From: Flavobacteriaceae bacterium
GTDB lineage: Bacteria; Bacteroidota; Bacteroidia; Flavobacteriales; Flavobacteriaceae
Assembly (NCBI GenBank): GCA_002746415.1
Contig: NVXD01000020.1
Span: forward strand, 1-64,000
Length of the DNA stretch: 64,000 bases
Direction of reading: 5' to 3'
Below are positions 34,406 through 43,566 of this stretch, piece after piece. Under the pieces are notes generated by a model, which saw only the letters and a list, made by a program, of their open reading frames with translations, ran no database searches and was not told where the DNA came from. The number at the start of each line of letters is the position of its first letter. The stretch's first letter is position 1. A program made the translations under genes and the position numbers.

Positions 34406-36805
34406 ATGATTACGAACACAGAAATAGAACAAAGAGGGAATTTGTTTCCCAACCAAGTTATAGATTACAAGAAAGATGCTGATAAACTCTACTTTACTAC
34501 AGAAAATGGAGTGATACTTCAGATTACAATTCTTCGAGATAGTGGCATAAGATTTAGATTTGGTACTGGAAATACTTTTGAACCCGATTTCTCTTATGCC
34601 ATTTGTGAAAATGTTAGTTTAGGATACAACCATTTGGAAGTTGAAGAATTGGCATCTGAATATGTAATTGAAACTGCCAAACTAAAAATCCATGTCTCCA
34701 AGAGTAATCTTAAAACTCAAATTAAAGATCTGGAAGGCAATATCATTAATCAGGATGAACTTGGTTTTCATTGGGAGGAAAATTACGAATATGGGGGTAA
34801 TATTGTAAAAATGAGCAAGTTGACCCAATCTTCCGAGAGTTTTTATGGCATGGGAGATAAGGCAACCCATTCTAATTTAAAAGGGAAACGGGTTAACAAT
34901 TGGGCAATGGATCAATACGCTTTTGGCAAAGACCAAGAGCCGTTGTACAAAGCTATTCCTTTTTATGTGGGGCTTCATAATAATATGGCTTACGGAGTTT
35001 TCTTTGATAATACTTTTAGAAGTTATTTTGATTTTGCGCAAGAACGCCGAAATGTGACTAGTTTTTGGGCAGATGGAGGGGAAATGAATTATTACTTTTT
35101 CTATGGACCAGAAATATCAGAGGTGGTCCAAGCCTATACAGATTTAACGGGAAAACCAGAACTGCCGCCATTATGGGCACTTGGTTTTCATCAATCTAAA
35201 TGGAGTTATTTTCCAGAGAAAAAAGTTAAAGACGTAGCTAAAAAATTTAGAGACCTTAAAATACCATGTGATGCCATTTACTTGGATATTGATTATATGG
35301 AGGGTTTCAGATGTTTTACATGGAACAAGGAGTATTTTCCGGACCCCAAACGAATGGTGCAAGAATTAAGTGATGATGGTTTTAAAACAGTAGCCATAAT
35401 AGATCCAGGAATTAAGATTGATAAGGACTATTGGGTATATAAAGAAGCAAAAGAGAACGATTATTTTTGTAAAAGGGGAGATGGTCCTTATATGCAAGGT
35501 AAAGTATGGCCAGGCCAATGTAATTTTCCCGATTATACCAATCCAAAAGTTAGAGAATGGTGGGCAGGTCTATATAAAGAATTGATAGCGGAAATTGGAG
35601 TTAAAGCAGTTTGGAACGATATGAACGAACCTGCTGTAATGGAAGTTCCGGGAAAAACATTTCCTTTGGATGTGAGACATGATTATGATGGGCATCCTTG
35701 TAGCCATAGAAAGGCACATAATATTTATGGAACCCAAATGGCTAGAGCAACCTATGAAGGTGTAAAGAAGTATGTGTATCCTAAACGTCCATTTGTAATC
35801 ACTCGGTCTGCTTATTCTGGTGCACAAAGATATACATCAACATGGACCGGTGATAATGTAGCCACATGGGAGCATTTATGGATTGCCAATGTGCAAGCAC
35901 AACGTATGTGTATGAGTGGTATGTCTTTTGTGGGGTCAGATATTGGTGGTTTTGCAGAACAACCCAATGGCGAGCTTTTTGTGAGATGGATACAGTTGGG
36001 CGTATTTCATCCATTTTGCAGAGTGCATTCTAGTGGTGATCATGGTGATCAAGAACCTTGGTCTTTTGATGAAGATGTGACCAATATTGTTAGGAAGTAT
36101 ATTGAATTAAGATACCAATTATTACCTTATTTATATACCATGTTTTGGCGTTATGCTAAAGAAGGGGTGCCAATGTTACAGTCCTTGGTGTATTATGATC
36201 AAGAAGATGCGCAGACCCATTTTAGAACAGATGAGTTTATATTTGGAGATCAGATTTTAGTATGCCCAGTGCAGGAGCCAAATGCCCAAGGAAGAAGAAT
36301 GTATTTTCCTAAAGGGAAATGGTATAATTACTGGAACAATGAGGTTTTAGATGGCGGGAAGGAAAGATGGGTTGTCGCTGGGATAGATAGCCTACCGCTT
36401 TATATTAAGGCAGGAGCTATAATTCCTAAATATCCTATACAACAGTATGTAGGGGAGTTGGACATTGAAGAATTGGTGCTGGAAGTGTATTTTAAGATGG
36501 GGAAAGAGAGTTCAACAGTTTATGAAGATGCGCAAGATGGTTACGATTATAAAAAAGGACGCTTTAGTCTTCGTAACTTTAAATTGGACGGAAGAGAGTC
36601 AGCACTTATTATACGTCAATATAAGGATGGAAAGTTTATTACACCCTACAGTACTTTTAAGTTGAAATTACATGGGCTTCCTTTTGAAATAAAACATATT
36701 GAGATAGACAATAAAATAGTTTCTTTGGAAGATGTAAAATTAAAAGGGAATAGCGTAATTGAAATCAGCAAAGATTTCTCTGAGCTACATATTCTAGGAA
36801 AATAA
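34406..36805 (+). CDS. GH31 alpha-glucosidase
   Basis: A 799-residue cytoplasmic glycoside hydrolase of family 31. The N-terminal beta-sandwich (about 1-250) leads into the barrel, with nucleophile D405 in W-N-D-M-N-E-P-A and acid D483 in T-G-D-N-V-A-T-W. Further family marks are Y-L-D-I-D-Y-M (about 292-298) and V-G-S-D-I-G-G-F. Such enzymes release glucose from alpha-1,4 or alpha-1,6 ends. No signal peptide is visible, so it probably acts on glycogen breakdown products inside the cell, in line with its place 109 bases after glgB. Confidence 0.92.
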   Translation: MITNTEIEQRGNLFPNQVIDYKKDADKLYFTTENGVILQITILRDSGIRFRFGTGNTFEPDFSYAICENVSLGYNHLEVEELASEYVIETAKLKIHVSKSNLKTQIKDLEGNIINQDELGFHWEENYEYGGNIVKMSKLTQSSESFYGMGDKATHSNLKGKRVNNWAMDQYAFGKDQEPLYKAIPFYVGLHNNMAYGVFFDNTFRSYFDFAQERRNVTSFWADGGEMNYYFFYGPEISEVVQAYTDLTGKPELPPLWALGFHQSKWSYFPEKKVKDVAKKFRDLKIPCDAIYLDIDYMEGFRCFTWNKEYFPDPKRMVQELSDDGFKTVAIIDPGIKIDKDYWVYKEAKENDYFCKRGDGPYMQGKVWPGQCNFPDYTNPKVREWWAGLYKELIAEIGVKAVWNDMNEPAVMEVPGKTFPLDVRHDYDGHPCSHRKAHNIYGTQMARATYEGVKKYVYPKRPFVITRSAYSGAQRYTSTWTGDNVATWEHLWIANVQAQRMCMSGMSFVGSDIGGFAEQPNGELFVRWIQLGVFHPFCRVHSSGDHGDQEPWSFDEDVTNIVRKYIELRYQLLPYLYTMFWRYAKEGVPMLQSLVYYDQEDAQTHFRTDEFIFGDQILVCPVQEPNAQGRRMYFPKGKWYNYWNNEVLDGGKERWVVAGIDSLPLYIKAGAIIPKYPIQQYVGELDIEELVLEVYFKMGKESSTVYEDAQDGYDYKKGRFSLRNFKLDGRESALIIRQYKDGKFITPYSTFKLKLHGLPFEIKHIEIDNKIVSLEDVKLKGNSVIEISKDFSELHILGK

Positions 36806-36848
36806 TATTTTTTGTAAATTACCGTATCCTATTTAAAACATAAAGACT

Positions 36849-37658
36849 ATGAAAAAAGTAATTTTGATATTCGCCATTTTTTTAGGGGTTGCCTCCTGTA
36901 AAGTAAATCCGTTTACGGGAAAAAAAGTGCTAAATTTTTATCCAAATAGTCAGATATTTCCCATGGCTTTTGCACAGTACGATCAGTTTTTGGGAGAGCA
37001 TGAAACCGTTAAGGGTACAGCTGAGGCTTATATGATTACAAAAGTTGGACAACGTATATCTTCTGCCGCAGAAAGATGGCTGACGGCTAATGGGTATCCA
37101 GGATATCTTCAAGATTATAAGTGGGAATACAATCTGGTGAAAGATAAAACCGTCAATGCATGGTGTATGCCAGGAGGTAAGATTGTTTTTTACACAGGGA
37201 TTTTACCAATTACCCAAAGTGAAACAGGTGTAGCTGTGGTAATGGGCCACGAGGTTGCCCATGCCTTAGCTGATCACGGAGCCCAACGTATGAGCGCAGG
37301 TACATTACAGCAAGTAGGAGCTGTAGCGGGTAATGTGGCATTGAAGGATGATCAAAAAAGAAATATGTTCAATCAATTTTATGGTGTAGGTTCTCAGGTA
37401 TTGGGCATGCTCCCTTTTAGTAGAAGTCATGAAACAGAAGCTGATAAGATTGGACTCCAAATAATGGCTATAGCTGGGTATGATCCAGATGAGGCTGCAG
37501 AATTATGGAAAAGGATGAAAGCAAATAGCGGAGGACAGGGGCCGCCAGAATTTTTAAGCACACACCCATCAAATGATACTAGAATAAGCAATCTTACGTC
37601 TTGGGCACCTTTGGCTAAGGAGGAGGCTGCCAAATATGGGGTAACCTCTTTTTACTAA
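36849..37658 (+). CDS. M48-family metallopeptidase lipoprotein
   Basis: A 269-residue lipoprotein (lipobox G-V-A-S-C, C17) with the zinc motif H134-E-V-A-H138 and the third ligand E195 in S-R-S-H-E-T-E-A-D. It matches the BepA/LoiP/YggG group of envelope M48 peptidases that degrade misfolded outer membrane proteins. It ends with a conserved S-T-H-P-S-N-D-T-R-I. It lies 43 bases after the GH31 gene and is followed by a strong terminator. Confidence 0.92.
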   Translation: MKKVILIFAIFLGVASCKVNPFTGKKVLNFYPNSQIFPMAFAQYDQFLGEHETVKGTAEAYMITKVGQRISSAAERWLTANGYPGYLQDYKWEYNLVKDKTVNAWCMPGGKIVFYTGILPITQSETGVAVVMGHEVAHALADHGAQRMSAGTLQQVGAVAGNVALKDDQKRNMFNQFYGVGSQVLGMLPFSRSHETEADKIGLQIMAIAGYDPDEAAELWKRMKANSGGQGPPEFLSTHPSNDTRISNLTSWAPLAKEEAAKYGVTSFY

Positions 37659-37686
37659 AAAATAGAAATTATTAATTGTATATTAG

Positions 37687-37717
37687 AAGCTGTTCTTTTT
37701 TAGAGCAGCTTTTTTTT
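37687..37717 (+). terminator. Intrinsic terminator after the M48 peptidase gene
   Basis: AAGCTGTTCT (37687-37696) pairs with AGAGCAGCTT (37702-37711) with one G-T pair, a 5-base T loop, and a run of eight T (37710-37717). Confidence 0.8.
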
Positions 37718-37767
37718 GCGAATTAATCGGAATCAACCTAACCAAAATATATAATAGCAATAGCAGT

Positions 37768-39129
37768 ATGGCAATAGCATTAGCACTTAAAGGCAGTAAA
37801 AAATTACTCAACGCATGGGCATTTTACGATTGGGCAAATTCTGTTTATAGTTTGGTTATTGCTTCTGCAATATTCCCTATTTTTTATGGTGCACTCTTCC
37901 GTGCTGCAGAAATAGAGAAGGTTACCGTTTTTGGGGGAGAGATTGCTAGAGCACCCTTGATTAGTTATGTTACCTCATTGGCTTTTGTGTTTATTGCGCT
38001 TATTATACCATTACTGTCTGGGATTGCAGATTATTTGGGTAATAAGAAAGTATTTATGCAATTTTTTTGCTACTTGGGTGGTGCATCATGCATTGGGCTG
38101 TATTGGTTTTCTTTAGAGAATATATATATCGGCTTGGTTTGCTATTTCTTTGGTTTGGTGGGTTTTTGGGTAAGTTTTGCCATTAATAATTCCTACTTAC
38201 CAGACATTGCCTTCCCAGAACAACAGGACCGCATTAGTGCCAAAGGATTTTCAATGGGGTATGTGGGTAGTGTTATTTTATTGTTGTTTAATTTATGGAT
38301 GGTCATGAATCCAGCTTTTTTTGGAATAGAGACAGATGTTGATGGCATTGCAGAAATAAAGGCCATGAAATATTCTTTTGTAACTGTTGGTATTTGGTGG
38401 ATTTTATTCAGTCAGTATACTTTTAGGCACTTACCCAAAGGGTTTAAAAAGGAGGGAGAACGAAAGAATATTATTCTCAATGGCTTTCGCGAACTAAAAG
38501 GGGTGTGGATACAATTGGGAGGAGAGACCAAGCTGAAACGATACTTGGGGGCATTTTTTGTGTACAGCATGGCAGTGCAGACCATTATGTTGATTGCTAC
38601 CTATTTTGGGGAAGAGGAAATACAATGGGGAACTGACAATGAACGCACAACAGGATTAATTATTAGTATTTTGGTCATACAGGTGGTGGCAATATTAGGC
38701 GCTACAGTAACGGCTATGGCTTCTAAAGCTTATGGAAATGTAAAAACACTTATTGTGATAAATGTACTGTGGGTCATTATTTGCATTTATGCCTACTTTT
38801 TAATTACTCCCATGGATTTTTACATAGCTGCAGGATGCGTTGGTTTGGTCATGGGAGGTATACAAGCTTTATCTAGGTCTACTTATTCTAAATTTTTACC
38901 AGAAACTACAGACACCACCTCTTTCTTTAGTTTCTATGATGTAGCGGAGAAAGTTGGAATTATCTTTGGTACTTTTTTGTTTGGTTTCGTGGCTCAACTT
39001 GAGGACAGTATGCGACCAGCCATTGTTTTTCTAGCGCTGTTTTTTATCATAGGGGCAGTTTTACTTACTAGGGTAAATAAGGACAAGACTGGTATGAATG
39101 TGTTAGGTTCTGATAGCGTTGAAAGCTAA
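37768..39129 (+). CDS. MFS transporter, UMF1 (Atg22-like) family
   Basis: A 453-residue protein with about 12 transmembrane helices. The start A-W-A-F-Y-D-W-A-N-S-V-Y-S-L-V-I and the later G-G-I-Q-A-L-S-R-S-T-Y-S-K are typical of the UMF1 branch of the major facilitator superfamily, whose yeast member Atg22 exports amino acids from the vacuole. The substrate here is unknown. It lies after a terminator and is separated from its neighbours. Confidence 0.85.
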   Translation: MAIALALKGSKKLLNAWAFYDWANSVYSLVIASAIFPIFYGALFRAAEIEKVTVFGGEIARAPLISYVTSLAFVFIALIIPLLSGIADYLGNKKVFMQFFCYLGGASCIGLYWFSLENIYIGLVCYFFGLVGFWVSFAINNSYLPDIAFPEQQDRISAKGFSMGYVGSVILLLFNLWMVMNPAFFGIETDVDGIAEIKAMKYSFVTVGIWWILFSQYTFRHLPKGFKKEGERKNIILNGFRELKGVWIQLGGETKLKRYLGAFFVYSMAVQTIMLIATYFGEEEIQWGTDNERTTGLIISILVIQVVAILGATVTAMASKAYGNVKTLIVINVLWVIICIYAYFLITPMDFYIAAGCVGLVMGGIQALSRSTYSKFLPETTDTTSFFSFYDVAEKVGIIFGTFLFGFVAQLEDSMRPAIVFLALFFIIGAVLLTRVNKDKTGMNVLGSDSVES

Positions 39130-39263
39130 ATAGGAGTAGTGATTTTTGTATTATTCGCATAGATTTTGGTTGATAGGACAGGCAATTGGCATTGTTTTAA
39201 CGTTGTAAACTTGCCTTTTTTGTGTTTTTAACTGAATTTTAAGGAGTAACTAATTTTAATACT

Positions 39264-40151
39264 ATGGAAAAGCTAACTAAAGAAAACGTTGATCAGGAGG
39301 TTTTTGATTTATATGATGATTATGCTCATAACAAAATCAATAGAAAACAATTCCTAGAGAAATTATCATTGTATGCAATTGGCGGTATTACAATTTCATC
39401 ACTTCTAAGTTTTATGATGCCCAATTATGTTGATTCCATTTTAGTAAAACCTAGTGATCCAAGGATAACGTCTGAATTTATCACCTATAATTCTCCAAAA
39501 GGAGGTGGTAGTATAAAAGGGTTGTTTTCCAAGCCAAAGGATACCAAAACCAAGTTTCCAGGGATTATTGTGGTGCATGAAAACCGAGGGCTTAATCCAT
39601 ATATTGAAGATGTTGGAAGAAGAGCTGCGGTTGAAGGTTTTGTGACCTTAGCACCAGATGCATTGTCCCCGTTGGGTGGATACCCTGGTAATGATGATGA
39701 AGGAAGGGTATTGCAAAGAAAACGTGATCGCAATGAGATGCTAGAGGATTTTATTGCAGCTTATGAGCACCTCATGGCCCATGAGGATTGTAATGGAAAA
39801 GTAGGAGTAGTTGGGTTTTGTTTTGGAGGTTGGATTTCCAATATGATGGCCGTGCAAATATCATCTTTATCGGCAGCTGTTCCATTTTATGGCGGACAAC
39901 CCTCTGATGCTGAAACAGCTAATATAAAAGCGCCTCTAATGCTTCAATATGCGGGATTAGATGAAAGAGTAAACGCTGGTTGGCCTGCTTACGAAAAAGC
40001 ACTTAAAGCAAATAAAGTTGCACATACGGCTTATTTCTACCCAGAAGTAAACCACGGTTTTCATAACAATACAACGCCAAGATATGATGATCCAGCTGCT
40101 ACACTGGCTTGGGACCGTACTGTTGCTTTTTTTAAGGAGAAGCTTATTTGA
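39264..40151 (+). CDS. Dienelactone hydrolase family protein (YghX-like)
   Basis: A 295-residue alpha/beta-hydrolase with cysteine nucleophile C186 in G-F-C-F-G-G, E106 in V-V-H-E-N-R-G-L, D233 and H264, the usual dienelactone hydrolase set. The N-terminus (residues 24-50) has N-R-K-Q-F-L-E-K-L followed by a hydrophobic stretch, like a membrane anchor or degenerate Tat signal. The substrate is probably not dienelactone; the family is broad. The transcript ends at the hairpin at 40304. Confidence 0.85.
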   Translation: MEKLTKENVDQEVFDLYDDYAHNKINRKQFLEKLSLYAIGGITISSLLSFMMPNYVDSILVKPSDPRITSEFITYNSPKGGGSIKGLFSKPKDTKTKFPGIIVVHENRGLNPYIEDVGRRAAVEGFVTLAPDALSPLGGYPGNDDEGRVLQRKRDRNEMLEDFIAAYEHLMAHEDCNGKVGVVGFCFGGWISNMMAVQISSLSAAVPFYGGQPSDAETANIKAPLMLQYAGLDERVNAGWPAYEKALKANKVAHTAYFYPEVNHGFHNNTTPRYDDPAATLAWDRTVAFFKEKLI

Positions 40152-40303
40152 TTCCTAAAATTCTATTAAACTGTTTTACCTCACATTTATAAAAAGATAG
40201 CAATCTGTTTTTTAAAGTTGTACGCGTACTGTTTTTATTGTTTTTCATTTTGATTCATATATGTTTATAGTATAAGTACACAAATCATTGAAAATATTAC
40301 ATT

Positions 40304-40347
40304 AAAAAAGCCTTAACCCTGATTTATTCTGGATTAAGGCTTTTTTT
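40304..40347. terminator. Bidirectional terminator between convergent genes
   Basis: AAAAAAGCCTTAA (from 40304) pairs with TTAAGGCTTTTTTT (to 40347). T-tracts exist on both strands. It serves the dienelactone hydrolase gene (plus) and the head-GIN gene (minus). Confidence 0.82.
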
Positions 40348-40403
40348 GATTTGTCTTTATTGTTTGTTATGATTGATGAACAAACTCCAATAATATGAAT
40401 AAT

Positions 40404-41129
40404 TTATCCCTTAGAAATGTCGCCAGAACCTGAAGTTTTACTATCTATTTTCTTAGGGTTCCCACGGTAGCTAATGTCCCCTGAACCAGATACTCTTGCC
40501 TTTAGCATTTGATTGGCAGTTACTTGAACATCAGCAGAGCCAGAGACGGTAACCTCTACAAACTCGGCTTCAAGTTCATAAGCTTCTATATCCCCTGATC
40601 CAGATATTCTTACTTCCAAGTCATTTGTCTTACCATTTAGCCTAATGTCTCCAGAGCCAGACATAGTAGCAGTTACGGAAGTAGCCTCAACAGCAAGAGT
40701 GATGTCACCAGAACCAGATATGTTCGTCTTAAAATTATTTGTTCTAATAGTTGTTTTTCCAACAATGTCCCCAGAACCTGATAAAGTGGCTGAATTGATG
40801 CTTTCAATAGGTACCGTAATATGAATACCTTGCCTCCAATTAGAAGGTCTAAGATTGACACCTTTTTCGACCTTAATTACTAGTTTGCCATCTTTAACTT
40901 CAGTTTTTATATATTCTAAAAGATTTTCTTCTCCTTTTAAGGTTATTTCGCCCTCATTACCTGCAACTAAATCTACATCAAACCAACCTGCAAGTGCAAC
41001 AGCGTCATAGTCCCCTACAGAACGTTCAATTGTTACGACCTTTCCATTCCCTTTAATTTTTTTACCCCATTGGGCAGTAACTGTGGCTGCCATTAAAAGG
41101 GCTAAGCCTAAGAGTGTTGTTTTTTTCAT
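40404..41129 (-). CDS. Exported head-GIN domain protein (DUF2807)
   Basis: A 241-residue protein with a signal peptide (residues 1-19, ending V-T-A-Q). The body is a right-handed beta-helix-like solenoid with seven copies of an S-G-S-G-D-I-like turn (one is S-G-S-A-D-V), spaced about 17-22 residues. This is the classic head-GIN pattern in Bacteroidota. The role is unknown; surface adhesion or envelope stress have been suggested for the family. It is the last gene of the sigma-factor operon and lies 26 bases after the previous gene. Confidence 0.88.
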   Translation of the reverse strand: MKKTTLLGLALLMAATVTAQWGKKIKGNGKVVTIERSVGDYDAVALAGWFDVDLVAGNEGEITLKGEENLLEYIKTEVKDGKLVIKVEKGVNLRPSNWRQGIHITVPIESINSATLSGSGDIVGKTTIRTNNFKTNISGSGDITLAVEATSVTATMSGSGDIRLNGKTNDLEVRISGSGDIEAYELEAEFVEVTVSGSADVQVTANQMLKARVSGSGDISYRGNPKKIDSKTSGSGDISKG

Positions 41130-41155
41130 GATTATTAGTGTTTTAATTGATTTGA

Positions 41156-42247
41156 TTAGTTTTTATAAAAAGATACATTACCATAATCACTATTTATGGA
41201 GATATGGTTGCCACTATTTTCTTTGCCATAATATCCTTTGTAATATTTTTCTCGTGATTTTTCTATGCTTACATTTATTTCAAAATCATCTTTACCACTT
41301 ACACTAGCATATTCCGTTGTGATTTCAAAGTCAAAATAATATTGGGGATCATATCCAATTTTCACTCCTGTATAGTCTGTTCGTATTCTAACATTGCCAG
41401 CATCCTCTGCCAGGTTATTTATTTTAACAGATCCGTAATCGGCTGTAATGTCTACATTGCCATGAATAGTCCCTAATTTTGTATTTATATAATCTCCAGT
41501 ACCTCTTACATTATTAGCTTCTCTAACTTCTAAAGTTCCGTAATCACTTGAATAGGTAAGGTTTTCCATTTGCATTATATGTGAATTGGTATAATCTGCT
41601 TTAATGGCTAAGTCTCCAGCTTTTTCAATAGTGAATCCAGAATAATCTGCGTCAATTTCACCGCTATTGATATAAGCTATGGTAGACTTGGAAGTATAAT
41701 CGAATCTTAATTCGTTGTTTCTTCCTCTTAATTCGCCAATATCTAATCTGCCATAATCACAACTTATCTTAGCATGGCCATCTATTCTGTCCAAAGTGAT
41801 ATTACCGTAATCATTGTTCAAGTTTACACTGTTTTTAACTGGAAGTTTTATGGTGTAATTTACTTGCATGTTTACATTGTTGTTACCCCAGTTCCAACCC
41901 CAACTACTTTTGTTTTTATTAAAAATAGTTCTTGCAGATACCAGACTACTACTGCTTTCAAAATCAACTGAAATACCATCCAGTTTTTGTTGTACTTTAT
42001 CTTCACTGTTGCCATTGGTCTTTATATGGATTTCAATAACCACTCTATCTTCATTCCAAGAAGTGATGTTTAGGTTGCCATAACTATTGTTTATTTTAAG
42101 TAATGCATCAGAGTTTACGCTGAATTCTTTCTTAATAGTTTTCTCTTTGGTATACCTGCCTTTTAATTTTCCATCATTTGCCAAAAGAGCAGTTGGCATA
42201 ACGAATAGCAGTACTGCTATGTATTTAAATAGTAAAGTTTTCATCAT
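41156..42247 (-). CDS. Exported D-Y-repeat solenoid protein (DUF4097-like)
   Basis: A 363-residue protein with a signal peptide (start ATG at 42247 or 42244; cleavage near L-L-A-N). The body consists of about 11 short strands marked by D-Y-G, D-Y-T, D-Y-S or similar, each about 20 residues apart, e.g. N-D-Y-G-N-I-T-L, A-D-Y-T-N-S-H-I, S-D-Y-G-N-V-S-F. It is likely a beta-helix similar to DUF4097/head-GIN proteins. It overlaps the upstream gene by 23 bases, so translation is likely coupled. Function unknown. Confidence 0.7.
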   Translation of the reverse strand: MMKTLLFKYIAVLLFVMPTALLANDGKLKGRYTKEKTIKKEFSVNSDALLKINNSYGNLNITSWNEDRVVIEIHIKTNGNSEDKVQQKLDGISVDFESSSSLVSARTIFNKNKSSWGWNWGNNNVNMQVNYTIKLPVKNSVNLNNDYGNITLDRIDGHAKISCDYGRLDIGELRGRNNELRFDYTSKSTIAYINSGEIDADYSGFTIEKAGDLAIKADYTNSHIMQMENLTYSSDYGTLEVREANNVRGTGDYINTKLGTIHGNVDITADYGSVKINNLAEDAGNVRIRTDYTGVKIGYDPQYYFDFEITTEYASVSGKDDFEINVSIEKSREKYYKGYYGKENSGNHISINSDYGNVSFYKN

Positions 42248-42788
42248 TGTATTTTTTTAAATTTTTTATTGTTTCTACTTGGCTTAGCACCTCCTGTAAA
42301 AGGTCTATCCGGGTTTGGAAGTTGTTGATCATAGCACTTAAAATCAATTTAGTATTACCCCCATTTAACAGGTCCTGCTCTAAAACCTGGTAGTTGGTTT
42401 CCAGTTTTCTTAACTGGTTTAGGGTATCATCAATGATTTTTTGCGTTTCGGGCGTGCCTTCACTTACCAATTGTTTTACCTGCTCATTGATCAAATTCGC
42501 AAAGTAAAACTCAGTTTGGGAGGCTTCAGGTGATATTTCTGCTACCCTTGCTTCAATTGTTGTTGCGTTATTAAAAAAGAGACCAGCACTCACTGTACAA
42601 ATCAATATTATAGAAGCTGCTATGGACAACGGTTTCCACAATGACTTTTTTGTGTTGAAACTTACAGTTTGATTAGCCGCATTAAGTTTTTCCATAAAAC
42701 GCTGTTCATGCCCACCCGCTGGTTCTTCAATATCAAAAGAACCCTGAAAGTTTTTAAACGCCTTTTCTAAGTTTTCTTCTTCTTTCAT
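42225..42788 (-). CDS. Single-pass membrane protein after ECF sigma gene, probable anti-sigma factor
   Basis: A 187-residue protein with a charged cytoplasmic N-terminus (about 1-48, E-R-F-like F-M-E-K-L segment), one transmembrane segment (about 50-68) and a helical extracytoplasmic domain. The layout is that of an anti-sigma factor. It follows the sigma gene by two bases. No zinc anti-sigma motif (H-x3-C-x2-C) is present. The call rests on position and topology. Confidence 0.6.
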   Translation of the reverse strand: MKEEENLEKAFKNFQGSFDIEEPAGGHEQRFMEKLNAANQTVSFNTKKSLWKPLSIAASIILICTVSAGLFFNNATTIEARVAEISPEASQTEFYFANLINEQVKQLVSEGTPETQKIIDDTLNQLRKLETNYQVLEQDLLNGGNTKLILSAMINNFQTRIDLLQEVLSQVETIKNLKKYNDENFTI

Positions 42789-42790
42789 AA

Positions 42791-43357
42791 TTAAGCATTT
42801 ATCATTTTTTTTCTGAGGCTTTCTTTAGCTCTAGAAATGGTAGTTCTGCAATTTGCGTAACTAATATCCATAATAGTGCTTACCTCCTCATAGTCATACC
42901 CTTCAATTAAATGTAAGGTCAAAGAAATTCTGTAATTGTCTTTTAACCGTTTCATGGTCTCCATAACTTTTTGAGCCTTCAGTTCTGTTGTGCCATGATT
43001 TGAAACAACTTCATCATTATCTTCGACCTTATACAGAATATCATCCAGTCCAACTTCCATATTTTTTTGTTGTTTTCTGTAATGATAGATGCTGTTGTTT
43101 ATTACAATCCGTTTTAACCAGGATCCAAAAGTTACATCACCCTTAAATGTTTGCAGTTTGGTGAACGCGTTCAAAAATGATTCCTGCATAACATCCTCGG
43201 CTTCAGCACTATTTTTCACAATCCTATAAGCCGTGTTGTACATGGCTTTGTAGTATCGGTTATATACTTCCAATTGTGCGGTTTGTTTTCCTTTTAAACA
43301 CAATTGTAATAATACTTCAGTATCAGTATGTCCTTTAATTTGGCTCAAAAAGTTCAA
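42791..43357 (-). CDS. ECF-type RNA polymerase sigma factor
   Basis: A 188-residue sigma factor. Region 2 shows A-E-D-V-M-Q-E-S-F-L-N-A-F and F-G-S-W-L-K-R-I-V-I-N; region 4 has Y-D-Y-E-E-V-S-T-I-M-D-I-S-Y-A-N-C-R-T-T-I-S-R-A-K. There is no ATG before residue 39; an in-frame stop lies at 43382-43384, so TTG 43357 (or TTG 43345) is the start. It heads an operon with a membrane partner and two exported repeat proteins and probably controls them. Confidence 0.9.
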   Translation of the reverse strand: MNFLSQIKGHTDTEVLLQLCLKGKQTAQLEVYNRYYKAMYNTAYRIVKNSAEAEDVMQESFLNAFTKLQTFKGDVTFGSWLKRIVINNSIYHYRKQQKNMEVGLDDILYKVEDNDEVVSNHGTTELKAQKVMETMKRLKDNYRISLTLHLIEGYDYEEVSTIMDISYANCRTTISRAKESLRKKMINA

Positions 43358-43566
43358 GGTTTGTATTAGAGATGACTCAATTTAACAAATGTTACAGTTT
43401 TTTTAAGATTTTTCTTCTTTGTTGGCATAAGAATTGAATTAAGAGGGTGAATAACGGAGCCGTAAGAATGTATATGTACATTTTATAGGGCTTTACAATG
43501 ATAATAGTAACAATAAAAAATTAGGATTTCTGTTTTATTATGACAGAATGACGTGGATATAAAGAT

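Noticed and set aside
40430-40800. Repeated S-G-S-G-D coding units as a DNA tandem repeat or CRISPR-like array
   Set aside because: The spacing and bases vary while the protein pattern is kept; it is a protein repeat of a head-GIN domain.
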